Below are positions 52,715-60,818 of a stretch of DNA of 64,000 nt, piece by piece. The position numbers and the translations under genes are program-made. Position 1 is the first letter of the stretch, and every line of letters starts with the position of its first letter. Under the pieces are notes generated by a model that saw only the letters and a list, made by a program, of their open reading frames with translations, did no database searches and was not told where the DNA came from. Source of the DNA: Natrinema longum (GTDB lineage Archaea > Halobacteriota > Halobacteria > Halobacteriales > Natrialbaceae); NCBI RefSeq assembly GCF_017352095.1, contig NZ_CP071463.1:3162001-3226000 (forward strand). Direction: 5' to 3'.

Positions 52715-53185
52715 ATGACACTCGAGGTCGAGCCCCCCGAGCCCCCGGAACTGGAGTTCGTCGATCCAAACGAGTACGAGGACGCGACCATCAGCGCCGA
52801 CGGTACCGAGGATATCGACTACCGGCGCGAGGAGCTCCAGGGGTTCCTCGAGGAGGGTGCCTGGACGGAGGCGTTCGACGAGTGGCGCGAAGGGACGGAC
52901 CTCGAGGAGCGCGAGTACGGTATCGCTCGTGATCTGGATCTCTTCGCGGGGTTCGATTTCTTCTGGGACGATTTCGCCGACCGCGTGGGGTACCACGCGC
53001 CCGGAATCCCCGAGGATTGGCAGGCCCGGGAGTACCACCCCGAACTCGATACCTGGGGGACGGTGTCCTCGATCAACGCCGAACTCACTGAGTTCGGGCA
53101 GATCGTCTCGGTCACCCTCAAAGCGGAGTACGTCGACTGGGAAGCCGAGTACGAACCGCCCGAAGACCTGCCGGACTTCGACTGA
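52715..53185 (+). CDS. Acidic tandem-paralog protein B
   Basis: A 156-residue acidic paralog of the preceding gene: MTLEVEPPEPP start, core FLEEGAWTEAFDEWREGTDL and VGYHAPGIPEDWQ aligning with VGYRAPAVTE. It lacks the 18-nt repeat. ATG 52715 is chosen because it aligns with the start of protein A and has a TATA-like element about 25 nt upstream. Function unknown. Confidence 0.6.
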   Translation: MTLEVEPPEPPELEFVDPNEYEDATISADGTEDIDYRREELQGFLEEGAWTEAFDEWREGTDLEEREYGIARDLDLFAGFDFFWDDFADRVGYHAPGIPEDWQAREYHPELDTWGTVSSINAELTEFGQIVSVTLKAEYVDWEAEYEPPEDLPDFD

Positions 53186-53248
53186 TCGCGAGTTCCGGCA
53201 CCTCGAGACGAGGGCGATCGGGACAGCCGTGCCGTCGTATCGTGTGAG

Positions 53249-53389
53249 TCAGTCGCGTGGAACCGCGAGGTTTTGGGTTCGGCCGCCACATTCCGGGCAG
53301 GCCCCCAGGGAATCGGTCGCTTCTCGGTAGCCACAGTCCCGGCATTCGTAGTACGATCGCTCCGGCGTGTACGGGTCCGTGTAGACCAT
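53249..53389 (-). CDS. Rubrerythrin-like zinc-ribbon micro-protein 1
   Basis: A 46-residue protein: YECRDCGYREATDSLGACPE with C-x2-C and C-x2-C (CPECGG) pairs, a rubredoxin/rubrerythrin-type metal knuckle. Related to the 54197-54328 protein. Likely binds Zn or Fe. Confidence 0.8.
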   Translation of the reverse strand: MVYTDPYTPERSYYECRDCGYREATDSLGACPECGGRTQNLAVPRD

Positions 53390-53794
53390 GGTCGATGACA
53401 CAGAGTAACACGAAAAAGTGTTGTGTTGAAGCAGTAACACACGAATGTATACAATCAAGCGACACTATATGCGATTTATTATTGGACATATGTTTACAAC
53501 GAGGGCCCGATTCCGCGTTGAGACGATTGCAAACGTCTGTACTCGAAGAGAGCGCGGAGACACACCGAGGGCTGCGATCGACCCCGGATCGCCTCGAGCG
53601 ACTACCGGCCCGTCACACTGCCGTTCCCGTGGTTCGGCAGACGGGGTACTGACCGAGGGTCCTATTGCAGCAAAACTGGACTACTGGAACGGAGACACGG
53701 ACGTGTGACTGATCGTGGAATACTTCGTGGTCGGTACCGTCTCACTCACTCCCGGGAATCGCTGGCTCTCGAGCGCCAAAACACTCCAGCAGTC
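53390..53794. other. 405-bp stretch without a convincing gene
   Basis: No frame has native codon use. The region has an A/T-rich start near 53440-53510 and contains the promoter with the inverted repeat 53407-53422. I see nothing else. Confidence 0.5.
53407..53422 (-). promoter_or_regulatory. Inverted repeat across the zinc-ribbon promoter
   Basis: AACAC and GTGTT flank a T/A-rich core that is the TATA-like element of the 53389 gene, 18-33 nt upstream of its ATG. Candidate repressor site. Confidence 0.4.
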
Positions 53795-53977
53795 CTACCC
53801 CGACCACTCGCCGGCGAGATCACCGGCGATGTTCTCTCGCCACTGGTCGAAGCCGTCCTCACAGGCGGCGTTGTCGTCGATGTGATCGACGAATCCAGCA
53901 CCAGGCGACGCGAGTTCGTCTCCACAGAACGGACATGTGACCGGGTCGGTCCAGTCGGTCGTCGTATTTGTTGCCAT
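53795..53977 (-). CDS. 60-residue zinc-finger protein
   Basis: Pattern CPFCGDELASPGAGFVDHID with C-x2-C, then H and C (DHIDDNAACEDGF), so a C2HC-type finger. Ends GDLAGEWSG. Such tiny fingers are plentiful in haloarchaea. TATA element TATCATATAAGTC about 27 nt upstream. Confidence 0.7.
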   Translation of the reverse strand: MATNTTTDWTDPVTCPFCGDELASPGAGFVDHIDDNAACEDGFDQWRENIAGDLAGEWSG

Positions 53978-54000
53978 TCGTACCGCAATCTATCAGGAAC

Positions 54001-54013
54001 TATCATATAAGTC
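54001..54013 (-). promoter_or_regulatory. TATA box of the 53977 zinc-finger gene
   Basis: On the minus strand GACTTATATGATA lies 24-36 nt before the ATG at 53977. Confidence 0.5.
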
Positions 54014-54196
54014 TCGTCCGTTAGGATTCATTATGATTGGAATGGCATATAATGTCATTAATTTCGACGGCGGCGATTCCCGGGTTGGCGGACGGTCCGC
54101 CAGCGACGGCGCACACGGCATTTCGGTCACTGGTTGGCTCGAGACGGGGGAACCACTATGTAAAGAGTTAACATGGTTCGAAGCATACATCACAAC

Positions 54197-54328
54197 ATGA
54201 CACTCGAGGAACAACGTGAGTACGAGTGTCTCCAGTGTGGCCGACGGGAGACGGTCGGCGACGCGCTCGTAAGCACCTGCCCACAGTGTGGGGGCGAAAT
54301 GCGAAACGTCGAGTTGATCCACGACTGA
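54197..54328 (+). CDS. Rubrerythrin-like zinc-ribbon micro-protein 2
   Basis: A 43-residue frame, ATG to TGA: YECLQCGRRETVGDALVSTC with two C-x2-C pairs (second CPQCGG). It is a paralog of the 53249-53389 protein. It is too short for standard gene finding but complete and motif-supported. A hairpin follows the stop. Confidence 0.8.
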   Translation: MTLEEQREYECLQCGRRETVGDALVSTCPQCGGEMRNVELIHD

Positions 54329-54350
54329 GACGGTCCCCTGTTACCGGGTC

Positions 54351-54384
54351 CCGGCGCACCCACAGGGGGTCGCGGGTGCGCCGG
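54351..54384 (+). terminator. GC-rich hairpin after micro-protein gene
   Basis: A perfect 11-bp stem (CCGGCGCACCC with GGGTGCGCCGG) with a 12-nt loop begins 23 nt after the stop at 54328. Confidence 0.45.
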
Positions 54385-54673
54385 CACTGACAGTCATACG
54401 GCTGATCGGCCCTAGCCGTCGGTCGTTCCCGCTGCTCGCCGCAGCCAACTGTCGAACGAATGCGGTCGAATCAGTGCGAACTAGTTCCCAACGCCGCTTC
54501 GCGTGTTCTCGTGAGCAGTACTCCCTCTCACTCGAGAAGACGCGGCCATCGTGCGACGTACACATCCGCTTCGCAGCGTAAGAAGCTCCTACGCACCGCC
54601 ATCCCAGCGGTACGAACTACCATACGCCGCCGCGTCGTTGGATAGGGTCTGACACACGACGCGACCAATCCTT

Positions 54674-54685
54674 CATATTTATACG
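54674..54685 (+). promoter_or_regulatory. TATA box of pckA
   Basis: CATATTTATACG lies 25-36 nt before the ATG at 54710. Confidence 0.5.
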
Positions 54686-54709
54686 AGGTGGTAGTAGTAG
54701 CGTACGTAT

Positions 54710-56218
54710 ATGTCCGAAACCGGGGCGGAGTCCCGTCCACTGGCCCGACGACTTCCCGATCCGACCACAGCGTCGAACGTCCGGTACGATCCGTCACTCG
54801 CAGAATTGCGCGAACTCGCCGCGCCCGAGGAGACGACGACCGAGTTCGGGTCTGCTTCCTACGTCAGCGAGGTTCGCTCGCGGAGCGCCGACCGGACGAA
54901 AAACGCCGTCGACGACGAGTTCGACGACCACGATCACGAGTTGATCGACGTCGCAGTCGACAGCACGGACGACACGGAGTTGCTCTGCGTCGACCGGCAG
55001 ATGGGGCGACATCCGGAGGCGAGTTTCTGCTGTCGGCTCTTCGTTCCCGTCGAACACGCCCGAATCGCCTACGCGTGGGCGACGCTCTTCGAGCCGGCAG
55101 ACGGACAGGACCCCGATCTCTACACCGTCCAGCTGCCGGACCACGACGAGACCGCGATCCGCGTCCTCCCCGACGACGGGTTCACCGCCGTGCTGGGCAG
55201 CGACTACATCGGCGAGGCCAAGAAGTCGTTCCTGCGGCTGTTCATGTATCGCATCAAGCAACAGGGCGGGCTCGGACTTCACGCGGGTAGCAAACGGGTT
55301 CGGGTCCGCGACGACGACGGCGAACTCCGGACCGTCGGCCAGGTGTTCATGGGCCTCTCCGCGACCGGCAAATCCACGCTGACGTCCCACGGCTGCTGGC
55401 TCGAGGAGCCCGAAGACGCCACCATGGTACAGGACGACGTTTGCGGTCTTCTCCCGGACGGCTCCGTCGCCGGCAGCGAGGGCGGGGGGCTGTTCATCAA
55501 GACGATCGGTCTCGACGACGAGCAACCCGAACTCTACGAGGCCGCGACCGACGAGTCCGCGATCCTCGAGAACGTCGCCGTCGACGACGACGGCACCGTC
55601 CACTTCGACGAGGACCGCTATACCTCGAACTCGCGGGCGATCATCCGACGCGACGACCTCGAGAGCGCGGCGGCGGAGATCGATCTCGACCGACTGGATC
55701 AGGTGTTTTTCATCACTCGAAACCCACTGATGCCGCCGATCGCCAAACTCGACCCAGCCCAAGCCGCCGTCGCGTTCATGCTCGGCGAGTCGATCGAGAC
55801 CAGCGCGGGCGACCCGTCGCGAGCCGGCGAGTCGATTCGTGTCGTCGGGACGAACCCGTTCATCATCGGCTCCGAGGGCGAGGAAGGGAACGCGTTTCAC
55901 GACCTCGTCGACGCCCTCGAGGTCGACTGTTACGTCATCAATACCGGGTATCTCGGCGAGGAATCGAAAGACATCGGCGTCGCCGAGTCCGTCACGGTTC
56001 TCACCGAGGTCGCTCGAGGGACCGTCGAGTGGACCGACGACGAGCGAACGGGACTGACGATCCCCCGATCGATCCCGGGACTCGACATCGACGACTACTA
56101 CGTGCCCGACCACGTCGACGACTACGACGCCGCGCTCGCGGAACTGCGCGCCGATCGTCGTGACTACCTCGAGCGATTCGACGACCTCCGAGAGGAACTC
56201 ACGGACGCCGTCTATTAA
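54710..56218 (+). CDS. pckA: Phosphoenolpyruvate carboxykinase (ATP)
   Basis: A 502-residue PEPCK of the ATP type. The P-loop MGLSATGKSTLTSHGCWLEE is the kinase-1 motif, followed by ATMVQDDVCGLLPDG with metal-binding Asp; FFITRNPLMPPIAKL and the late arginine loop are kept. The enzyme converts oxaloacetate plus ATP to PEP, CO2 and ADP in gluconeogenesis. Length is close to the family. Confidence 0.93.
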   Translation: MSETGAESRPLARRLPDPTTASNVRYDPSLAELRELAAPEETTTEFGSASYVSEVRSRSADRTKNAVDDEFDDHDHELIDVAVDSTDDTELLCVDRQMGRHPEASFCCRLFVPVEHARIAYAWATLFEPADGQDPDLYTVQLPDHDETAIRVLPDDGFTAVLGSDYIGEAKKSFLRLFMYRIKQQGGLGLHAGSKRVRVRDDDGELRTVGQVFMGLSATGKSTLTSHGCWLEEPEDATMVQDDVCGLLPDGSVAGSEGGGLFIKTIGLDDEQPELYEAATDESAILENVAVDDDGTVHFDEDRYTSNSRAIIRRDDLESAAAEIDLDRLDQVFFITRNPLMPPIAKLDPAQAAVAFMLGESIETSAGDPSRAGESIRVVGTNPFIIGSEGEEGNAFHDLVDALEVDCYVINTGYLGEESKDIGVAESVTVLTEVARGTVEWTDDERTGLTIPRSIPGLDIDDYYVPDHVDDYDAALAELRADRRDYLERFDDLREELTDAVY

Positions 56219-56319
56219 TCGCTCGGCGTTCGGTGGTCGCCGTCGGTCGCGGGCGATCCGAGTCCGGATCGACCCACGGTACCCGATTGAGAGGCAGTAG
56301 TTGCCGCACACGGATACCG

Positions 56320-56327
56320 TTATATGT
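56320..56327 (+). promoter_or_regulatory. TATA box of the HEWD gene
   Basis: TTATATGT lies 23-30 nt before the ATG at 56350. Confidence 0.5.
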
Positions 56328-56349
56328 GTCGAGTTCGCACGGTTCGATA

Positions 56350-56541
56350 ATGAGCGCACAGGTACGAAAACCGACCGCGAGAATCTGCGAAGCGTGCGGT
56401 CGCGGCGAACAGTGGGACGAAGAGCTCGAGGCCTGGCAGATCGCCCGCGAGGACGGCGAAAAACAGGTCGGCAATCCACACTGCATCCACGAGTGGGACA
56501 TCACCGGCACGTTCACACCGGTCGGCGCGAGCGATAGCTAA
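56350..56541 (+). CDS. HEWD-family zinc micro-protein
   Basis: A 63-residue protein: ICEACGRGEQWDEELEAWQI, then HCIHEWDITGTFTPVG with the diagnostic HEWD motif and C-x2-C plus C/H ligands. Family of unknown function known from haloarchaea. Leaderless start at 56350. Confidence 0.82.
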   Translation: MSAQVRKPTARICEACGRGEQWDEELEAWQIAREDGEKQVGNPHCIHEWDITGTFTPVGASDS

Positions 56542-56613
56542 CGGGTCTTCCTGTAGGGGCCGATCCGGGACCGCGACAGTGCTCTTTTCCCCGCCTCGAG
56601 CGTAGCCACGATC

Positions 56614-56916
56614 ATGCCGACGGTATACATCACGGCCCCGCCGGATGCGGCCGACGAACTCGCGGCGACGCTGGTCGAGGAGCGACTCGCCGCCTGCGTC
56701 AATCGACTCTCGACGACCTCGACCTACCGCTGGGACGGCGACGTTCACCACGACGAGGAGGCGGTGTTGCTCGCGAAGACGACCGACGACGCCTACGACG
56801 ACCTCGTCGAACGCGTCCGGGAGTCCCATCCCTATGACGTCCCCTGTCTCGAGCGATTCGACGAGAGCGACGTCCTCGAACCGTTCGCCGCGTGGAGAGC
56901 GGACGTCGTCGAGTAG
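56614..56916 (+). CDS. cutA: Divalent-cation tolerance protein CutA
   Basis: A 100-residue CutA1: PTVYITAPPDAADELAATLV, LAACVNRLSTTSTYRWDGDV and LLAKTTDDAYDDLVERVRES are the conserved segments; HPYDVPCLERFD is the C-terminal motif. Forms a trimeric PII-like fold. Exact role is unknown. Confidence 0.93.
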   Translation: MPTVYITAPPDAADELAATLVEERLAACVNRLSTTSTYRWDGDVHHDEEAVLLAKTTDDAYDDLVERVRESHPYDVPCLERFDESDVLEPFAAWRADVVE

Positions 56917-56979
56917 CGGCGTGGGAGACGGAAGCGTGCGTCAACCCCTCACAGACAATGACTGCCCGAATTAGCAACC

Positions 56980-56987
56980 CTTAAAAC
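56980..56987 (+). promoter_or_regulatory. TATA box of rpl11
   Basis: CTTAAAAC lies 23-30 nt before the ATG at 57010. Confidence 0.5.
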
Positions 56988-57009
56988 TCGCGCACGGGTT
57001 GTGACGGGT

Positions 57010-57498
57010 ATGGCTGGAACCATCGAAGTGCTCGTTCCGGGTGGCCAGGCCAACCCTGGCCCACCGCTCGGTCCCGAGCTCGGACCGACCCCCGTCGACG
57101 TGCAGGCTGTCGTACAGGAGATCAACGATCAAACCGAAGCGTTCGACGGCACCGAAGTCCCCGTCACCGTCGACTACGAGGAGGACGGCTCCTTCGAGAT
57201 CGACGTCGGTGTCCCGCCGACGGCGGCACTGGTCAAAGACGAGGCCGGTTTCGAAACCGGCAGCGGCGAGCCCCAGAAGGATTTCGTCGCGGACCTCTCC
57301 GTCGATCAGGTCAAGACGATCGCGGAGCAGAAACATCCGGATCTGCTCGCCTACGACACGATCAACGCCGCGAAGGAAGTCGTGGGTACCTGCGCCTCGA
57401 TGGGCGTTACCATCGAAGGCAACGACGCCCGCGAGTTCAAGCAACGCGTCGACGACGGCGAGTACGACGACGTGCTCGCTGGCGAGGCGGACGCGTAG
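57010..57498 (+). CDS. rpl11: 50S ribosomal protein L11
   Basis: A 162-residue L11: GTIEVLVPGGQANPGPPLGP with the conserved Pro-Gly-Pro N-terminal domain, then VTIEGNDAREFKQRVDDGEY as the rRNA-binding domain. In many haloarchaea this gene sits just before L1; here an opposite-strand gene intervenes. Confidence 0.95.
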   Translation: MAGTIEVLVPGGQANPGPPLGPELGPTPVDVQAVVQEINDQTEAFDGTEVPVTVDYEEDGSFEIDVGVPPTAALVKDEAGFETGSGEPQKDFVADLSVDQVKTIAEQKHPDLLAYDTINAAKEVVGTCASMGVTIEGNDAREFKQRVDDGEYDDVLAGEADA

Positions 57499-57629
57499 AT
57501 CGCCGGTCTCGACCACGAGCGCACGGAGCGTTTCGCTGTTTTCCACGTGTCTCGATCCGTGATCGACGGCATCCGTCCCTGAACTCGAGTCGGAACCGTC
57601 CCAGTGCCACAGACGACCGAGCACGCAGC

Positions 57630-58214
57630 TCAGATCTTGTTTGCGGGCGGGACGGTCCGATCGTCCGGGCGAGCCGCCCCGGACGCACCGAAGAGGACGC
57701 GGATGCTCGCACCGACGCCGAGCGCAGCCGCGAGTCCAGCGAGAGCCAGCGTCGCCGGAAGCGACCAACCGGCGATCCCGGTGAGCAGTGCCCCCACGAG
57801 GACGCCGGTCCAGGGCCGATCGTCGGCGACTTTCGAGACGAGCGTGCGCCCGATCGCGACGAGACCGATCGCCGTTGCAGTCGGAAGCACCGCCGCGCCG
57901 ACGATCACCAGCGGGATGCCGAAGAACGTCCCGATCCCCGTGTCGACGATGAGATACCCTGTACTGGCCAGGCCGCCGATCACGAGTAGGCCCGGCAGCC
58001 CGATACAAAGCGAGATGATCGGACTGTGGCGTGATTTCGTCACTGCCCGTGTGCCGTAGTTCTGAAGCAATCCGAGCACGATCATCGCGACGAGGAGGGA
58101 CCCCGCAAACTGGACACCCATCCGCACGAACGGCTCGAGGGACCGATAGGCCTCGAGTTCGCCGCCGGGTGCTGCCAGCGTTCCGATCGGATCGACGACC
58201 GACGACCCAATCAT
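57630..58214 (-). CDS. Membrane protein inserted between rpl11 and rpl1
   Basis: A 194-residue protein with about five spans (FAGSLLVAMIVLGLLQNY, SLCIGLPGLLVIGGLAST, GIPLVIVGAAVLPTATAIGL, VLVGALLTGIAGWSLPATLA, LGVGASIRVLF). Family not recognised. It faces rpl11 and splits the ribosomal cluster. The start is uncertain: ATG 58214 overlaps a TATA-like TTATATAC, so a GTG/ATG at 58259 is an alternative. Confidence 0.6.
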   Translation of the reverse strand: MIGSSVVDPIGTLAAPGGELEAYRSLEPFVRMGVQFAGSLLVAMIVLGLLQNYGTRAVTKSRHSPIISLCIGLPGLLVIGGLASTGYLIVDTGIGTFFGIPLVIVGAAVLPTATAIGLVAIGRTLVSKVADDRPWTGVLVGALLTGIAGWSLPATLALAGLAAALGVGASIRVLFGASGAARPDDRTVPPANKI

Positions 58215-58489
58215 AGTATATAAGTCTAATGGCCACATAGATACACGATACATCACCACGGATAATAGAGTTTTTGGTTAGTATACTAGTATCTATCCGT
58301 GACTAACACGAAAGATAGACAATTCAATAGTTTTGACCGATTGCCAACGGCATCCGGCGACGGGCCCGCCTGGACGATCGTCGGAGGACCCTATCGACGG
58401 CGTACTCACGGCACGATCGGTTCCCGACAGCGTCGTGGTCAGCCAGGCGGAGCGGACGCCGGGAGACGAGCGTGCTGGCAGTTCGACGG

Positions 58490-58497
58490 GTTTAAGT
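58490..58497 (+). promoter_or_regulatory. TATA box of the L1-L10-L12 operon
   Basis: GTTTAAGT lies about 90 nt before the ATG at 58584, implying a leader of roughly 65 nt, unlike the leaderless genes around it. Confidence 0.5.
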
Positions 58498-58518
58498 TCG
58501 GCATGGCACTTGGTTCAA

Positions 58519-58549
58519 GGGAGACAGGCATCGCCTGTTTCACTGACCC
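58519..58549 (+). promoter_or_regulatory. Candidate L1 autoregulatory hairpin
   Basis: The leader folds as GGGAGACAGGC-ATC-GCCTGTTTCACTGACCC: an inner stem ACAGGC/GCCTGT, then an asymmetric internal loop and GGG/CCC closure. This has the form of the rRNA-like L1 binding site known in archaeal L1 operon leaders. L1 would bind and shut off translation. A Shine-Dalgarno GGAGGTGA follows just before the ATG. Confidence 0.6.
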
Positions 58550-58583
58550 GTAGGAGCAGTCCTGCGCACTACGGAGGTGAACA

Positions 58584-59216
58584 ATGGCAGATTCGGATAT
58601 TGAAACAGCAGTAGCCCGCGCACTCGAGGATTCGCCGGACCGGAACTTTACCGAGACGGTAGACCTCGCGATTAATCTGCGCGACTTAGACCTGAACGAA
58701 CCGTCGAACCGCGTTGACGAGTCGATCGTCCTGCCGTCCGGAACCGGCCAGGAGACCCGTATCGTCGTCATCGCCGAAGGAGAGACCGCAGTCCGCGCCG
58801 AAGAGGCGGCGGACGAGGTCCTTTCGGTGGACGACGTGGCCGACCTGGACGACGACGACGCCAAGGACATGGCCGACGAGACGGACTTCTTCATCGCCGA
58901 AGAGGCGATGATGCAAGACATCGCCCGGCACCTGGGTACCATTCTCGGTCCCCGAGGGAAGATGCCGGACCCGCTCGCGCCCGACGACGACGTCGTCGAA
59001 ACCGTCAACCGGCTCAAGAACACCGTCCAGCTTCGCTCCGGCGACCGACGAACCTTTCATACGCTCGTCGGTGCCGAGGACATGGACGCCGAGGAGATCG
59101 GCGACAACATCGACGTTATCCTGCGTCGACTCCACGCCGACCTCGAGAAAGGCCCCCAGAACATCGATACCGTCTACGTGAAGACGACGATGGGGCCGTC
59201 CGTGGAGGTGGCCTAA
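58584..59216 (+). CDS. rpl1: 50S ribosomal protein L1
   Basis: A 210-residue L1: [20 protein letters not shown], the [12 protein letters not shown] segment that contacts RNA and [20 protein letters not shown] at the end. Preceded by a strong Shine-Dalgarno (GGAGGTGA). First gene of L1-L10-L12. Confidence 0.95.
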   Translation: MADSDIETAVARALEDSPDRNFTETVDLAINLRDLDLNEPSNRVDESIVLPSGTGQETRIVVIAEGETAVRAEEAADEVLSVDDVADLDDDDAKDMADETDFFIAEEAMMQDIARHLGTILGPRGKMPDPLAPDDDVVETVNRLKNTVQLRSGDRRTFHTLVGAEDMDAEEIGDNIDVILRRLHADLEKGPQNIDTVYVKTTMGPSVEVA

Positions 59217-59217
59217 G

Positions 59218-60261
59218 ATGAGCGCACAGGCCGAACGCAAAACCGAGAACCTTCCCCAGTGGAAGAAAGAGGAAGTCGACGACCTCGCACAGATCATCGA
59301 CGAGTACGAGAGCGTCGGCGTCGTCGGCATCGCCGGCATTCCCTCGAAGCAGCTCCAGGATATGCGTCGTGACCTCCACGGCACCGCCGTGTTACGCGTC
59401 AGCCGCAACACCTTGCAGACGCGTGCGCTCGAGGACGCCGGACTCGGCGACCTCGTCGAGCACATCGGCGGGCAGGTCGGCGTCATCGCGACCGACGAGA
59501 ACCCGTTCTCGCTGTACAAGGAACTCGAGGCGTCGAAGACGCCCGCGCCGATCAACGAGGGCGAAGTCGCTCCGAACGACATCGTCATCCCCGAAGGGGA
59601 CACCGGTGTCGATCCGGGGCCGTTCGTCGGTGAGCTCCAGGGAATCGGTGCGAACGCACGCATCGAAGAGGGTTCGATCCAGGTCATGGAAGATTCGACG
59701 GTCCTCGAGGCCGGCGAGGAAGTCTCCGCCGATCTGGCGAACGTCCTCAACGAACTCGGCATCGAGCCAAAGGAGGTCGGTCTCGACCTCCGAGCCGTCA
59801 TCGCCGACGGCGTGCTCTTCGACCCCGAGGACCTCGACATCGACGTCGAGGCCTACGAAAGCGACGTGTCGACGGCTGCCGCCCGCGCTCGGAACCTCGC
59901 TCTCAACGCGAGCTTCCCAACCGCGTCGACGGCCCCGACGCTCATCGCCAAGGCCACGGGCGAGGCGAAGAGCCTCGGCCTGCAGGCCGCGATCGAGGAC
60001 GAAGACCTGATGCCCGACCTCGTCAGCAAGGCCGACGCACAGCTGCGTGCGCTCGCCGGCCAGATCGACGACGAGGAGGCGCTTCCTGACGAGCTTCAGG
60101 ACGTCGAGGCCCCCGCCGAACCGGCGGCGGCCGACGACGAAGACGAATCGGCAGACGACCAGACTGACGACCAGACCGAGACCGAAGACGCCGATACCGA
60201 CGACGATGACGACGAAGACGACGGCGACGGCGCGGCCGGTCTCGGCGAGATGTTCGGTTAA
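59218..60261 (+). CDS. rpl10: 50S ribosomal protein L10 (P0)
   Basis: A 347-residue acidic P0/L10: [20 protein letters not shown] start, [14 protein letters not shown] rRNA-binding segment, and a C-terminal Asp/Glu-rich tail of about 60 residues ending AAGLGEMFG, the same ending type as L12. It anchors the L12 stalk. One base after the L1 stop. Confidence 0.95.
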   Translation: MSAQAERKTENLPQWKKEEVDDLAQIIDEYESVGVVGIAGIPSKQLQDMRRDLHGTAVLRVSRNTLQTRALEDAGLGDLVEHIGGQVGVIATDENPFSLYKELEASKTPAPINEGEVAPNDIVIPEGDTGVDPGPFVGELQGIGANARIEEGSIQVMEDSTVLEAGEEVSADLANVLNELGIEPKEVGLDLRAVIADGVLFDPEDLDIDVEAYESDVSTAAARARNLALNASFPTASTAPTLIAKATGEAKSLGLQAAIEDEDLMPDLVSKADAQLRALAGQIDDEEALPDELQDVEAPAEPAAADDEDESADDQTDDQTETEDADTDDDDDEDDGDGAAGLGEMFG

Positions 60262-60276
60262 TTGGAGGATCCAACA

Positions 60277-60627
60277 ATGGAATACGTATACGCTGCACTC
60301 ATCCTGAACGAATCGGGCGAAGAGATCAACGAAGACAACCTGACGAACGTCCTCGACGCTGCCGGCGTCGACGTCGAAGAGTCCCGAGTCAAGGCGCTCG
60401 TCGCCGCACTCGAGGACGTCGACATCGACGAGGCAGTCTCCGAGGCCGCTGCCGTCCCCGCTGGCGGAGCCGCCGCAGGCGGTGCCGCAGGTGGCGAGGC
60501 AGCTGCCGACGAGGCCGACGAGGCCGACGAAGCCGAAGAGACCAGCGACGTGCCGGACACGACGGACGAGGACGACGACGAGGACGACGAGGCCGACGGC
60601 GAGGGTCTCGGCGAACTCTTCGGATAA
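60277..60627 (+). CDS. rpl12: 50S ribosomal protein L12
   Basis: A 116-residue archaeal L12 (P1-like): [21 protein letters not shown]-terminal dimer domain, Ala/Gly hinge, Asp/Glu run and ending GLGELFG. A Shine-Dalgarno GGAGG lies 8 nt before ATG 60277. Confidence 0.95.
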   Translation: MEYVYAALILNESGEEINEDNLTNVLDAAGVDVEESRVKALVAALEDVDIDEAVSEAAAVPAGGAAAGGAAGGEAAADEADEADEAEETSDVPDTTDEDDDEDDEADGEGLGELFG

Positions 60628-60662
60628 CGGTCCCGTCGATCCGGTTCCGACGAGTTGCAATC

Positions 60663-60672
60663 CCGACTTTTT
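60663..60672 (+). terminator. T-rich terminator after rpl12
   Basis: A run of five T (GACTTTTTAT) lies about 40 nt after the rpl12 stop, typical of archaeal T-tract terminators. Confidence 0.4.
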
Positions 60673-60818
60673 ATCGACGCTCGAGGGCGAGTGGCGACGC
60701 CGTCGTCCCGGAGTCGACGGCAGGTCGCCCCCACGAGAGCCGGGCACGGATTCCCGCGCTCGCCGGCCGGGATCGGCGATCCGAGACCATATAAACGAGG
60801 GGGCGGCCAGAGTCGGCG

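Larger units (their letters stand above)
54329..54709. other. 381-bp stretch between genes
   Basis: Carries the hairpin at 54351-54384 and the promoter of pckA. No other gene is supported. Confidence 0.5.
58215..58583. other. Intergenic region with two promoters and L1 leader
   Basis: The 369 bp hold the promoter of the inserted membrane gene, an inverted repeat CACGGATA/TATCCGTG (58257-58264 and 58294-58301), the rpl1 promoter and its long leader. No coding frame is convincing. Confidence 0.5.

Noticed and set aside
53445-53708. 87-codon plus-strand frame in the gap before the zinc-finger gene
   Set aside because: Codon use is not haloarchaeal, composition is Arg/Thr-rich and no motif or promoter spacing supports it.
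54794-56479. 561-codon minus-strand frame opposite pckA
   Set aside because: Antisense shadow of the PEP carboxykinase gene.
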